NCBI GenBank assembly: GCA_964352475.1
Contig: CAYGSL010000004.1
Span: 1 to 64,000 of the forward strand
Length of the DNA stretch: 64,000 nt
Source of the DNA: JAUIET01 sp964352475
GTDB lineage: Bacteria; Pseudomonadota; Gammaproteobacteria; Pseudomonadales; JAUIET01
Reading direction: 5' to 3'
Part shown: positions 1 to 7,594 of the stretch, piece by piece
How positions within the stretch are numbered: position 1 is the first letter of the stretch
Layout of the letters: the number at the start of each line of letters is the position of its first letter
The notes under the pieces: model-generated
Told to the model about the DNA's origin: nothing
What the model saw: the letters and a program-made list of their open reading frames with translations, nothing else
Databases searched by the model: none
Made by a program: the position numbers and the translations under genes

Positions 1-52
1 CGCTAATTGAATGCTCACCGGACTTGAATAGAAACAGGAAAGCTAAACCCAA

Positions 53-1348
53 TCAACTGAACGGATGATTCCGAATAATAGTCTCTTTACGATCAGGCCC
101 AGTTGAAACGATATCCACTGGAACACCCATCAGCGCTTCTATGCGATCAATGTAGTCGCGAGCAGCCTTGGGTAAATCGTCCATGGATTTAGCACCAGCC
201 GTGCTGTCAGACCAGCCTGGCATGGTTTCATAGACCGGATTTATTTTTGCAATATCCGCACTGTCAGTTGGCATCACTCGCAGCGCTTCGCCGTCTTCGG
301 TTTCATACGCAGTACAGATTTTAATTTCTTCCAGGCCATCTAACACATCAAGCTTGGTCAGACAGATACCTGTCAGGCTATTGAGTATCACCATTTTCTT
401 TAGTGCCACCGCATCCAGCCATCCGCAACGGCGCGGGCGCCCGGTAGTTGCACCAAACTCGTGGCCTTTACTCGCAAGGTGTTGGCCAGTCAGGTCAAAC
501 AGTTCGGTTGGGAATGGGCCTGAGCCTACGCGCGTGGTGTAGGCTTTGGCGATACCCAGAATGTAATCGATGTAGTTTGGTCCGAAACCGCTACCGGTTG
601 AGATACCACCCGCCGTGGTGTTCGACGAGGTTACGAATGGGTAGGTGCCATGATCAATATCTAGCAAGCTGCCTTGCGCGCCCTCAAACAAAAGACTTTT
701 ACCCTGCTCATGCAGATCATGCAGCAACGCCGTAACGTCTGTCGTCATCGGCCCCAGCACTTCTGCAAAAGACAAAGCTCGCTCAAGTTGCTCTTCATAG
801 TCTAGCGCCGCTGACTTAAAGTACTGGCTTAACACAAAGTTATGGTAGTCCAGCACTTCACGCAAACGATCGGCGAAGCGATTGGGGTGTTGTAAATCGC
901 CCAACCGCAGGCCTCGGCGCGCTACTTTGTCTTCATACGCAGGTCCTATACCGCGCCCGGTAGTACCAATCTTTGCATCACCTCGGGCAGACTCGCGTGC
1001 ATTATCCAGCGCCACATGGCAGGGCAAAATTAACGGGCAGGCCGCGCTCAAACGTAGCCTATCGCGCACGGGTACGTCGCGCTCTTCCAGCGTGGTCATT
1101 TCCTGCAATAGAGCCTCTGGAGCCAGCACAACGCCGTTACCTATCAGGCATTGCACGTCTTCGCGCAAGATACCGGAGGGGATTAGATGCAATACTGTTT
1201 TCTGACCATCTATCACCAGGGTATGGCCGGCATTGTGGCCACCTTGAAATCGAATAACCGCATCAGCGCGCTCGGTCAGCAAATCAACTATTTTGCCTTT
1301 GCCCTCGTCGCCCCATTGCGTGCCCAGTATTGCCAGATTTCTATTCAT
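53..1348 (-). CDS. purA: Adenylosuccinate synthetase
   Basis: Catalyses GTP-dependent joining of IMP and aspartate to adenylosuccinate, the first committed step to AMP, in the cytoplasm. The 431-residue protein is full length for the family. The N-terminal glycine-rich loop GTQWGDEGKGK (residues 9-19) holds the catalytic Asp14, and GGHNAGHT follows with His42; these correspond to the Asp/His pair of the E. coli enzyme. The GTP-site motif TKLDVLDGL is present near residue 330. It is the last gene of the minus-strand hfq-hfl-hisZ series, 22 nt after hisZ, an order typical of pseudomonads and relatives. No terminator is visible in the 52 nt left before the window edge. Identification is secure. 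Confidence 0.98.
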   Translation of the reverse strand: MNRNLAILGTQWGDEGKGKIVDLLTERADAVIRFQGGHNAGHTLVIDGQKTVLHLIPSGILREDVQCLIGNGVVLAPEALLQEMTTLEERDVPVRDRLRLSAACPLILPCHVALDNARESARGDAKIGTTGRGIGPAYEDKVARRGLRLGDLQHPNRFADRLREVLDYHNFVLSQYFKSAALDYEEQLERALSFAEVLGPMTTDVTALLHDLHEQGKSLLFEGAQGSLLDIDHGTYPFVTSSNTTAGGISTGSGFGPNYIDYILGIAKAYTTRVGSGPFPTELFDLTGQHLASKGHEFGATTGRPRRCGWLDAVALKKMVILNSLTGICLTKLDVLDGLEEIKICTAYETEDGEALRVMPTDSADIAKINPVYETMPGWSDSTAGAKSMDDLPKAARDYIDRIEALMGVPVDIVSTGPDRKETIIRNHPFS

Positions 1349-1370
1349 TGCCCTTCGCTTTGTTTGTCAC

Positions 1371-2540
1371 TTACCGTTCGCACACTTGCCAGCGTCCATC
1401 GCTCGCTTTTTCAATCCATTTGTTAGCTGTTACTAATTCAGACCCATCAAGGTCTGATCGCACTATCGCGCCATCAGCACGCAGCGTATTGATCAACTGC
1501 CACAACTCCGCATCGTCCACCGCAGGTGCCACAATTGCCTGCGCTTGCTGTTCTGAGCCTGAACCCAGTTGCAACAAACACTTAAGATCTGCATTAAAAC
1601 CGGTCGCAGGTCGGGCGCGGCCGAATGCGGCGCCAATTTGATCGTAGCGCCCGCCGTTTGCCACGGCTCTGCCCACAGCTGGAACAAAGGCCGCGAACAC
1701 AAGACCGGTGTGATAGTTGAAACCGCGCAACTCACTTAAATCAAAATAAAGCGAGACTTCCGGGTAGCGATTTCGTATTTGCGCGGCCATGTATTTAAGA
1801 TCTGCGATGGCAGCTTCAACTTTATCATTGGCCGCCAGTCTGGCTGCTGCGTCCAGCACAGTTTCATCGCCGTTAAGTTCTGCCAACAAGGCAATTTGCC
1901 CACTCAACGCGGCGTCGATTTCTTCTTGGTCCAACCAATCTTGCAGTTCAGACTGACTTTTGGTTTGCAACAAGGCAAACAATTGTTGCTGTTGCTCTTC
2001 CTGTAAACCGGCCTCATTGATAAGCGCTGTGTAAATTCCCACGTGGCCAAGGTCCAGTGTTACATCGTTAATGCCCAGACTCATCAGGCTTTCCAGCATC
2101 AGGGAAACAATTTCCACATCTGCTTTAACGTCGGCCACACCGTATAGTTCCGCACCCACTTTGATAGGTGCTCGCGACGCTTTCAAGCCTGTGGGTTTGG
2201 CGTGCAACACACTGCCTGCGTAACTAAGACGCTGCGGGCCATCAACTGCGAGACTGTGAGCGTCAATGCGCGCAGTCTGGGGGGTTATGTCAGCGCGAAT
2301 CCCCATCATCCTGCCAGTTGCCTGATCGATCATTTTGAATGTTTGCAAGTCCAGGTCTTCGCCCAGGCCAATCAATAAGGATTCAGTAAACTCAAGCAAT
2401 GGCGGCATCACAAATTGATAGCCCCACACCGCAAACAAATCCAGCAACTGTCGCCGCACATGCTCAAGGCGGCCAGCATCGGCAGGCAGCAACTCTTCGA
2501 TTCCGTCCGGCAATTGCCAGCGTTCAGAGGTCTTGGTCAT
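1371..2540 (-). CDS. hisZ: ATP phosphoribosyltransferase regulatory subunit HisZ
   Basis: HisZ is a catalytically inactive histidyl-tRNA-synthetase paralogue that forms an octamer with short-form HisG and makes it active and histidine-sensitive. The 389-residue product has the class II synthetase-like core: an N-terminal WQLPDGIEELLPADA segment, GIRADITPQTARI near residue 95, and a LRGFNYHTGLVFAAF segment near 270 resembling the HisRS histidine-binding region. It lacks a HisRS anticodon-binding domain. It sits between the DUF2065 gene (11 nt) and purA (22 nt), as in Pseudomonas. Its presence predicts that hisG elsewhere in this genome encodes the short form. True HisRS is the alternative, but the length and gene order argue against it. 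Confidence 0.95.
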   Translation of the reverse strand: MTKTSERWQLPDGIEELLPADAGRLEHVRRQLLDLFAVWGYQFVMPPLLEFTESLLIGLGEDLDLQTFKMIDQATGRMMGIRADITPQTARIDAHSLAVDGPQRLSYAGSVLHAKPTGLKASRAPIKVGAELYGVADVKADVEIVSLMLESLMSLGINDVTLDLGHVGIYTALINEAGLQEEQQQQLFALLQTKSQSELQDWLDQEEIDAALSGQIALLAELNGDETVLDAAARLAANDKVEAAIADLKYMAAQIRNRYPEVSLYFDLSELRGFNYHTGLVFAAFVPAVGRAVANGGRYDQIGAAFGRARPATGFNADLKCLLQLGSGSEQQAQAIVAPAVDDAELWQLINTLRADGAIVRSDLDGSELVTANKWIEKASDGRWQVCER

Positions 2541-2551
2541 TGCTAAAACGG

Positions 2552-2737
2552 TCAGTTAAAAAAATAGAGTAAGGCTGTACCACTGAGCATGCTGGCCAAA
2601 CCTAACATGCGTAATTGTCTGTTGTGCAAAGTGGCAGCGGTTAGCGCTGCGTTCCGGTAGGCCCTGGGGCTGATAAAGGGAATAACCCCTTCAATCACAA
2701 GCACCAGGCAGCCGGCAATTATAAATTCCTGCAGCAT
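2552..2737 (-). CDS. DUF2065 (YjeT-like) small membrane protein
   Basis: A 61-residue protein of the DUF2065/YjeT family, which lies next to hflC in many gammaproteobacteria. Two hydrophobic segments are visible (about residues 5-22 and 44-60) on either side of a short basic stretch containing SPRAYRNA, so a two-helix inner-membrane hairpin is likely. It lies 14 nt after hflC and 11 nt before hisZ on the same strand and is almost certainly co-transcribed. The function of the family is not established. Its position next to HflKC suggests, but does not prove, a link to that membrane complex. Confidence 0.88.
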   Translation of the reverse strand: MLQEFIIAGCLVLVIEGVIPFISPRAYRNAALTAATLHNRQLRMLGLASMLSGTALLYFFN

Positions 2738-2751
2738 CAGGACAAGCGCGG

Positions 2752-3624
2752 CTACTTGCCGCGCGAATCATTCATGTAGCGAAAGAAATCACCGTCTGGA
2801 TCCAGCAACAATATGTCTGATTTGTTGTTAAACGTTTCCTTGTAGGCTTTCAAGCTACGAGTAAACGAATAAAACTCAGGGTCTTTATTGAATGCACTGG
2901 CATAAACGGCGGCGGCAACGGCGTCACCTTCACCACGTGTACGTTCTGCTTCACGGTAGGCTTCAGCCGCTATAATTATTTGCTGGCGATCTGCGTCTGC
3001 TCGAATACCTTCAGCAAGCTCTCTGCCTTGCGAACGATGCTCTGCAGCTTCTCGCTGCCGCTCGGTTTGCATACGACTGTACACCGCACCACTTACTGTA
3101 GGCGGCAGGTCGATCTGTTTGACCCGCACATCAACAACATCAATTCCAAACTCGCGTTGCGCAATAGAATTAATCTGATCGCGCAATTCGGTCATCAGCT
3201 CATCACGCTCGCCTGAGATTACTTCGTTGAGCGTGCGCTCACCAAACTGGTTACGAAGCCCGGTATTGATCCGCTGCGACAACAAATCTTCCGCACGACG
3301 CTCCTCACCGTTGGTTGCCGTGTAGAACTTATCTACGTCAGCCACTTTCCACTTGGCATACCAGTCAACCTCAACACCTTTTTTCTCTACGGTGAGAAAA
3401 TTCTCAGGTCGCACATCAACGGTTAGTATTCGTCCATCAAACTTTTTCACCGAGTTAACGAAGGGCCATTTGAAATGCAAGCCGGGCTTGATGTCTGGCT
3501 TCACGATCTCACCAAAGCGTAGCAGCACAGCCCGCTCGGTTTCTTTCACAATGAAGACACTCATTGCGGCTATCAAAGCCACAACCAGCAATAGAATAGT
3601 AAATCCTAGACCTTTACCTTGCAT
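2752..3624 (-). CDS. hflC: HflC, SPFH/band-7 subunit of the HflKC complex
   Basis: HflC pairs with HflK in a large periplasm-facing cage in the inner membrane that surrounds and modulates the FtsH protease. The 290-residue protein begins with one membrane helix (about 5-25), then the band-7 domain starting at KETERAVLLRFGEIV, then a helical Ala/Glu/Arg-rich stretch (about 185-235). I chose the ATG at 3624 because an AGGGAGG Shine-Dalgarno lies 7 nt upstream. A longer frame beginning at 3654 would extend well into hflK. The start is 1 nt past the hflK stop, indicating coupled translation. Length and motifs are normal for the family. Confidence 0.96.
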   Translation of the reverse strand: MQGKGLGFTILLLVVALIAAMSVFIVKETERAVLLRFGEIVKPDIKPGLHFKWPFVNSVKKFDGRILTVDVRPENFLTVEKKGVEVDWYAKWKVADVDKFYTATNGEERRAEDLLSQRINTGLRNQFGERTLNEVISGERDELMTELRDQINSIAQREFGIDVVDVRVKQIDLPPTVSGAVYSRMQTERQREAAEHRSQGRELAEGIRADADRQQIIIAAEAYREAERTRGEGDAVAAAVYASAFNKDPEFYSFTRSLKAYKETFNNKSDILLLDPDGDFFRYMNDSRGK

Positions 3625-3625
3625 G

Positions 3626-4774
3626 TTAACGGCCCTCCCTTCTGCGCGCCGCATTTTGACTGTCGGCCTTTATTTGTCTAACTACCTGATCGGTTAGCGA
3701 TCGTATTTGATCAACCTGGCCGCCGCTGCTTCCCGAGTTCTGTATTATTTTATCAAGCGGTAGATACAACAGATTATTGCCGCCTTCAACGTCAACCATC
3801 ACCTTGGAACTCTTACTCATCACTTCCTGAACGGCGTCGACATACAATCGCTCTCGGGTTACCTGTGGAGCTTTGCGGTATTCCGTCAGCAACTTCTCAA
3901 AGCGTTCCGCTTCACCTTCGGAGTTGGCTATCACCTGTTCTTTATAGGCGTTGGCTTCTTCAAGTTGCCGCTGCGCAGCACCTCTGGCTTCCGGCACAAT
4001 TTGGTTTGCGTATGCCTCCGCTTCGTTTCGCGAGCGAACCTCGTCTTCGCGCGCTTTAATCACATCGTCAAATGCGGCTTTTACCTCTTCAGGCGGGTGC
4101 GCGCCTTCAATGTTGACCTTGGCGACCAGAATTCCGGTTTGGTACACGTCTACATAGTTTTGCAGGCGGGCCTGAACTTCCACGGCAATCTGTTCACGGC
4201 CAGCTGTTAGAACCTCATCCATTGCTGATCCACCCACCACATGGCGCAATGCGCTTTCAGTGGCGTGTTGCAAACTACGCTGTGGCTCTCTAATGGCAAG
4301 CACAAACTTCTTCAGGTCATTAACCGTGTATTGCACTGACAACGAGACATCAACAATATTCTCATCTTCGGTCAGCATGTGTGCCGAATGGCTAATTGTT
4401 CGAACTTTGGTAACGTTGTCTCTGGTCACTTCATCTATGAAGCGCGGGTTCCAGTGCAAACCGGCACCGTTTGTTTCCAGATATACACCAAACCGAAGAA
4501 CAACCGCTTCTTCCTGCTGATCTACCTGATAGAACCCCGACGCGCCCCAGATAATGGCCACCGCCAATGCGAACACGCCAAAGCTGCCAGCAGTGAAGCC
4601 GCTGCCACCACTGCCACCACTACCGCCGCTGCCACCGGAGCCGCCGCCGAATATGCCATCAAGGCTGCTTTTGAATCGGCGCCAGGCTTCGTCTAACTCG
4701 GGTGGGCCATCATTGTTGTTGCCCCACGGGTCTTTTGAGCCGTTGCCGTTGTTACCCGGTTCATTCCAGGCCAT
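3626..4774 (-). CDS. hflK: HflK, SPFH/band-7 subunit of the HflKC complex
   Basis: Partner of HflC in the FtsH-regulating membrane complex. From the chosen ATG at 4774 (AAGGAG 7 nt upstream) the protein has 382 residues: a Gly/Asn-rich cytoplasmic N-terminus, a GGS-repeat linker at about residues 43-59, a membrane helix at about 63-82, the band-7 domain starting at DQQEEAVVLRFG, and a coiled-coil-forming Ala/Glu-rich region (about 230-300). The longer reading frame from 4795 would place the ribosome-binding site inside the gene, so it is rejected. The pure GGS run is encoded by near-identical triplets and may vary in length between strains. It follows hflX after 120 nt that contain a hairpin. 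Confidence 0.96.
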   Translation of the reverse strand: MAWNEPGNNGNGSKDPWGNNNDGPPELDEAWRRFKSSLDGIFGGGSGGSGGSGGSGGSGFTAGSFGVFALAVAIIWGASGFYQVDQQEEAVVLRFGVYLETNGAGLHWNPRFIDEVTRDNVTKVRTISHSAHMLTEDENIVDVSLSVQYTVNDLKKFVLAIREPQRSLQHATESALRHVVGGSAMDEVLTAGREQIAVEVQARLQNYVDVYQTGILVAKVNIEGAHPPEEVKAAFDDVIKAREDEVRSRNEAEAYANQIVPEARGAAQRQLEEANAYKEQVIANSEGEAERFEKLLTEYRKAPQVTRERLYVDAVQEVMSKSSKVMVDVEGGNNLLYLPLDKIIQNSGSSGGQVDQIRSLTDQVVRQIKADSQNAARRREGR

Positions 4775-4800
4775 ATAAATCTCCTTCAGACACACACCAC

Positions 4801-4836
4801 AACGCCAAGTCCGCTCGTATCAGCAGGCTTGGCGTT
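4801..4836 (-). terminator. Hairpin between hflX and hflK
   Basis: A perfect 9-bp stem, AACGCCAAG at 4801-4809 and CTTGGCGTT at 4828-4836, with an 18-nt loop. It lies in the hflX-hflK gap, about 27 nt before the hflK start on the transcribed strand. No U-tract follows in the transcription direction, so it is at best a weak terminator. An RNA-processing or stability hairpin that uncouples hflKC levels from hflX is equally possible. Confidence 0.45.
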
Positions 4837-4894
4837 CTGTTTTCAGGGGGCGAAGTGTATCAGATTTACGACAGGCTCTGAATAAATCTGTGCG

Positions 4895-6193
4895 CTAGGT
4901 GTAGGTGCCTTGGCGCAACTTGTCCCATGGCACATCAGCGGCTTTTAGCCAGCGCCTGAGATCCGATTCCGGTGCGCGTACCTCTAGTACGCAGTGACCC
5001 TGCTCGTCGTAGTGTTCCTGCACCACTGATTTGTGCTCATACAAGCGTGCTCGAAGCCGCGAATGGCTTGCCGCCAGCGGCAAAGACGCATGGATAAGGT
5101 TCTCACCCAGCAGTTCAGTGATGGCTTGTGCCAGCAAATCCAGACCGTCTGCGCGCAGCGCTGATAGGTGAACCCTGACCGGCACACCTTCGGCGTTGCG
5201 ATCAATGCGCGCCTCGGCATCTTCCAATAGGTCGATTTTGTTGTACACCATTAAGGTTGGTCTGTCGCTTGCGCCAATTTCCTCTAATACGCTATCCACC
5301 GCCTGCATGTTCTCAGCTCGATCAGTACCGCCCGCATCAACCACGTGCAGCAACAAATCAGCTTCGATGGTTTCTTCCAGGGTTGCCTTGAAAGCCTCCA
5401 CCAGCTTATGCGGCAAGTCGCGGATAAAGCCAACTGTGTCAGCCAGTACGACCGGACCTATGTCATTCAATTCCAGTCGCCGCAACGTGGGGTCTAGTGT
5501 GGCAAACAATTGGTCAGCGGCATACACCCGCGCTTCGCTCATTTGATTGAACAAAGTTGATTTACCGGCGTTGGTGTAACCCACCAGGGATATCGTAGGC
5601 ACTTCAGAGCGCTGTCTGGCGCGCCTGCCCAGGGCTCGCTGGCGGTGCACTTTTTCAAGGCGATTTTCAAGCGAGTTCATGCGCTTTCGAATAAGACGCC
5701 GGTCAGTTTCAAGCTGGGTTTCACCCGGTCCACGCAGACCAATACCGCCTTTCTGACGTTCAAGGTGAGTCCAACCCCGCACCAGGCGAGTGGCGACGTA
5801 ATTCAACTGCGCCAATTCCACCTGCAGCTTACCCTCATGGGTTCGAGCGCGTTGAGCAAAGATATCCAGTATCAAACCGGTACGGTCGATTACACGACAT
5901 TCTGTTTCTTTTTCAAGATTGCGCTGCTGGCTGGGTGACAGAGTCTGGCTAAAGATAACCAACTCAGCCTCTTGTTCATGCACAGCACTGACTATCTCAC
6001 CCAGCTTGCCCGGGCGAATCAATGTATGCGGATGCGGTTGGAAGCCAACAGCAGACACCAGATCACAGACCGTGGCGCCGGCTGATTCGCACAATTCCAG
6101 AAATTCATCCACAGGCGACACGCTCTGGTCGCCCCGGATATCGATATAAACTAGAACCGCACGTTCGCCGCTTTGGTGTCGATCAAAGAACAA
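4895..6193 (-). CDS. hflX: Ribosome-dissociating GTPase HflX
   Basis: HflX is a ribosome-binding GTPase that splits stalled or heat-damaged 70S ribosomes. The 432-residue product has the N-terminal HflX domain (about 1-185), a helical GQKGGIGLRGPGETQLE-like linker, and a GTPase domain with VGYTNAGKSTLF (G1, about 204), DTVGFIRDLP (G3) and NKIDLL (G4). It is 49 nt downstream of hfq and precedes hflK, the standard gammaproteobacterial miaA-hfq-hflX-hflKC order. Length matches the E. coli protein. Nothing unusual was seen. Confidence 0.97.
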   Translation of the reverse strand: MFFDRHQSGERAVLVYIDIRGDQSVSPVDEFLELCESAGATVCDLVSAVGFQPHPHTLIRPGKLGEIVSAVHEQEAELVIFSQTLSPSQQRNLEKETECRVIDRTGLILDIFAQRARTHEGKLQVELAQLNYVATRLVRGWTHLERQKGGIGLRGPGETQLETDRRLIRKRMNSLENRLEKVHRQRALGRRARQRSEVPTISLVGYTNAGKSTLFNQMSEARVYAADQLFATLDPTLRRLELNDIGPVVLADTVGFIRDLPHKLVEAFKATLEETIEADLLLHVVDAGGTDRAENMQAVDSVLEEIGASDRPTLMVYNKIDLLEDAEARIDRNAEGVPVRVHLSALRADGLDLLAQAITELLGENLIHASLPLAASHSRLRARLYEHKSVVQEHYDEQGHCVLEVRAPESDLRRWLKAADVPWDKLRQGTYT

Positions 6194-6242
6194 TAGGGTG
6201 GTTTATTCCAGTACGTATGGTTCCAGCACGGCTAGGCCAGGA

Positions 6243-6491
6243 TTAATCCTCGCTTTCTTCGCCTTCCGCCTGCTGTTGCGGTATGCGCACATTGCGCGAT
6301 GGCACGACGGTTGAAATCGCATGCTTGTAAACCATTTGGCTTACGGTGTTCTTCAGCAGCACCACAAATTGATCGAATGACTCGATCTGGCCCTGCAGCT
6401 TGATACCGTTAACCAGGTAGATAGAAACCGGGACGCGCTCCTTGCGTAGCACGTTCAGGTAAGGGTCTTGTAAGGTATGCCCCTTAGACAT
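6243..6491 (-). CDS. hfq: RNA chaperone Hfq
   Basis: Hexameric Sm-like RNA chaperone that mediates sRNA-mRNA pairing. The chosen ATG at 6491 has AAGGAG 9 nt upstream and gives 82 residues beginning MSKGHTLQDPYLN, which matches the family N-terminus. A frame starting 36 nt earlier would add 12 unsupported residues. Sm1 (LNVLRKERVPVSIYLVNGIKLQG) and Sm2 (YKHAISTVVPSR) are intact, with the distal-face YLVNG and proximal QDPYLN residues present. The C-terminal tail is short and acidic (EGEESED), like Pseudomonas Hfq and unlike the long E. coli tail. A 112-nt gap separates it from miaA, enough for its own promoter. Confidence 0.98.
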   Translation of the reverse strand: MSKGHTLQDPYLNVLRKERVPVSIYLVNGIKLQGQIESFDQFVVLLKNTVSQMVYKHAISTVVPSRNVRIPQQQAEGEESED

Positions 6492-6603
6492 AGCGATATC
6501 TCCTTTTGAAGGCTGGGGCTCGACCAATGGGGTCGAGGAAAGCCACCGCGCCTTTCGCTTTCATTAGTATAACGTATCAGGCTGGTTTCGACCCCTGCCT
6601 GAT

Positions 6604-7584
6604 TCATTTGTTCCTCCGAAAATCTTCGATTAAATGCAATACCTGTCCGATTATTGAACATTTCCCCGGGCTTTCAGCACCGCGAAACCCGCTGGAGTAG
6701 TCATTATCAGCCGCCAGCAGTGTGTTTACATTGCTCCAACCTCGCAGCCAGGTTAACTGCCGTTTGGCCAATTGACGGCTGGCAATCACGCCGCGCTCGC
6801 GCATTTGCTGGTAATTAAGCTCACCCTGCAAAAACTGCATGACCTGACGATAGCCCACGGCGCGTAGTGACGGTACCGCTGGGTCTATCCCCGCGTCCAG
6901 CAGCCCTTGCACTTCTTCAATCAGCCCCTGTTCCAGCATCTGGTCAAAGCGTTGGGCGATGCGCTCATGCAACATGGCACGAGTGGCTGGTTGTATGGCT
7001 ATCTGCAATGGCGGGCGCTGCAGTGGCCCATCGCTGCCTTGCTGCTGATGAAGCTCAGTCATGGTGACACCACTCACCCGATAGACTTCCAGCGCCCGTT
7101 GCAAACGCTGAGGATCGTTGGGGTGTATTCGTTCCGCTGATTCCGGGTCTACCTCAGCTAGCAAGTCATGTACCGCCTGCCAGCCAGATTGTGCGGCGAG
7201 CGCTTCTATTTCAGCTCTAACCTCAGGATCTGCAGCAGGCATTTCGGCGAGGCCATCGCGAAGTGCTTTGAAGTACAACATGGTGCCGCCCACCAGCACG
7301 GGCAGCTCGCCTTGTTCATGCGCGCAGTGAATTTCGCGCTGCGCGTCTTCAACAAAATCCGCGGCTGAGTAGGTATCCTGCGGGTCTCTGATATCGATCA
7401 GTTGCTGCGGTATTCGTGCCAGCACGTCTTTATCAGGTTTGGCACTGCCAATATCCATTCCGCGATACACCGCAGTGGAATCAACGCTGATCAGCCTGCA
7501 GCGAAGGTGCTCAGTGAGCAACTCGGCCAAACCACTCTTGCCTGACGCGGTTGGCCCCATCAGGAACACCACCCTATTATTCAT
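6604..7584 (-). CDS. miaA: tRNA dimethylallyltransferase
   Basis: Transfers the dimethylallyl group to A37 of tRNAs reading UNN codons, the first step to ms2i6A. The 326-residue protein shows the P-loop GPTASGKSGLAELL (residues 10-23), the SVDSTAVYRGMDIGSAKP substrate-binding segment (34-51), and VGGTMLYFKAL in the middle, all MiaA signatures. Length is close to the 316 residues of E. coli MiaA. It is 10 nt downstream of mutL and upstream of hfq, in the conserved amiB-mutL-miaA-hfq order. Identification is secure. Confidence 0.97.
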   Translation of the reverse strand: MNNRVVFLMGPTASGKSGLAELLTEHLRCRLISVDSTAVYRGMDIGSAKPDKDVLARIPQQLIDIRDPQDTYSAADFVEDAQREIHCAHEQGELPVLVGGTMLYFKALRDGLAEMPAADPEVRAEIEALAAQSGWQAVHDLLAEVDPESAERIHPNDPQRLQRALEVYRVSGVTMTELHQQQGSDGPLQRPPLQIAIQPATRAMLHERIAQRFDQMLEQGLIEEVQGLLDAGIDPAVPSLRAVGYRQVMQFLQGELNYQQMRERGVIASRQLAKRQLTWLRGWSNVNTLLAADNDYSSGFRGAESPGKCSIIGQVLHLIEDFRRNK

Positions 7585-7594
7585 CAGCGAGCGT

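Noticed and set aside
1..52. Terminator downstream of purA
   Set aside because: No stem with U-tract is visible in the short stretch available.
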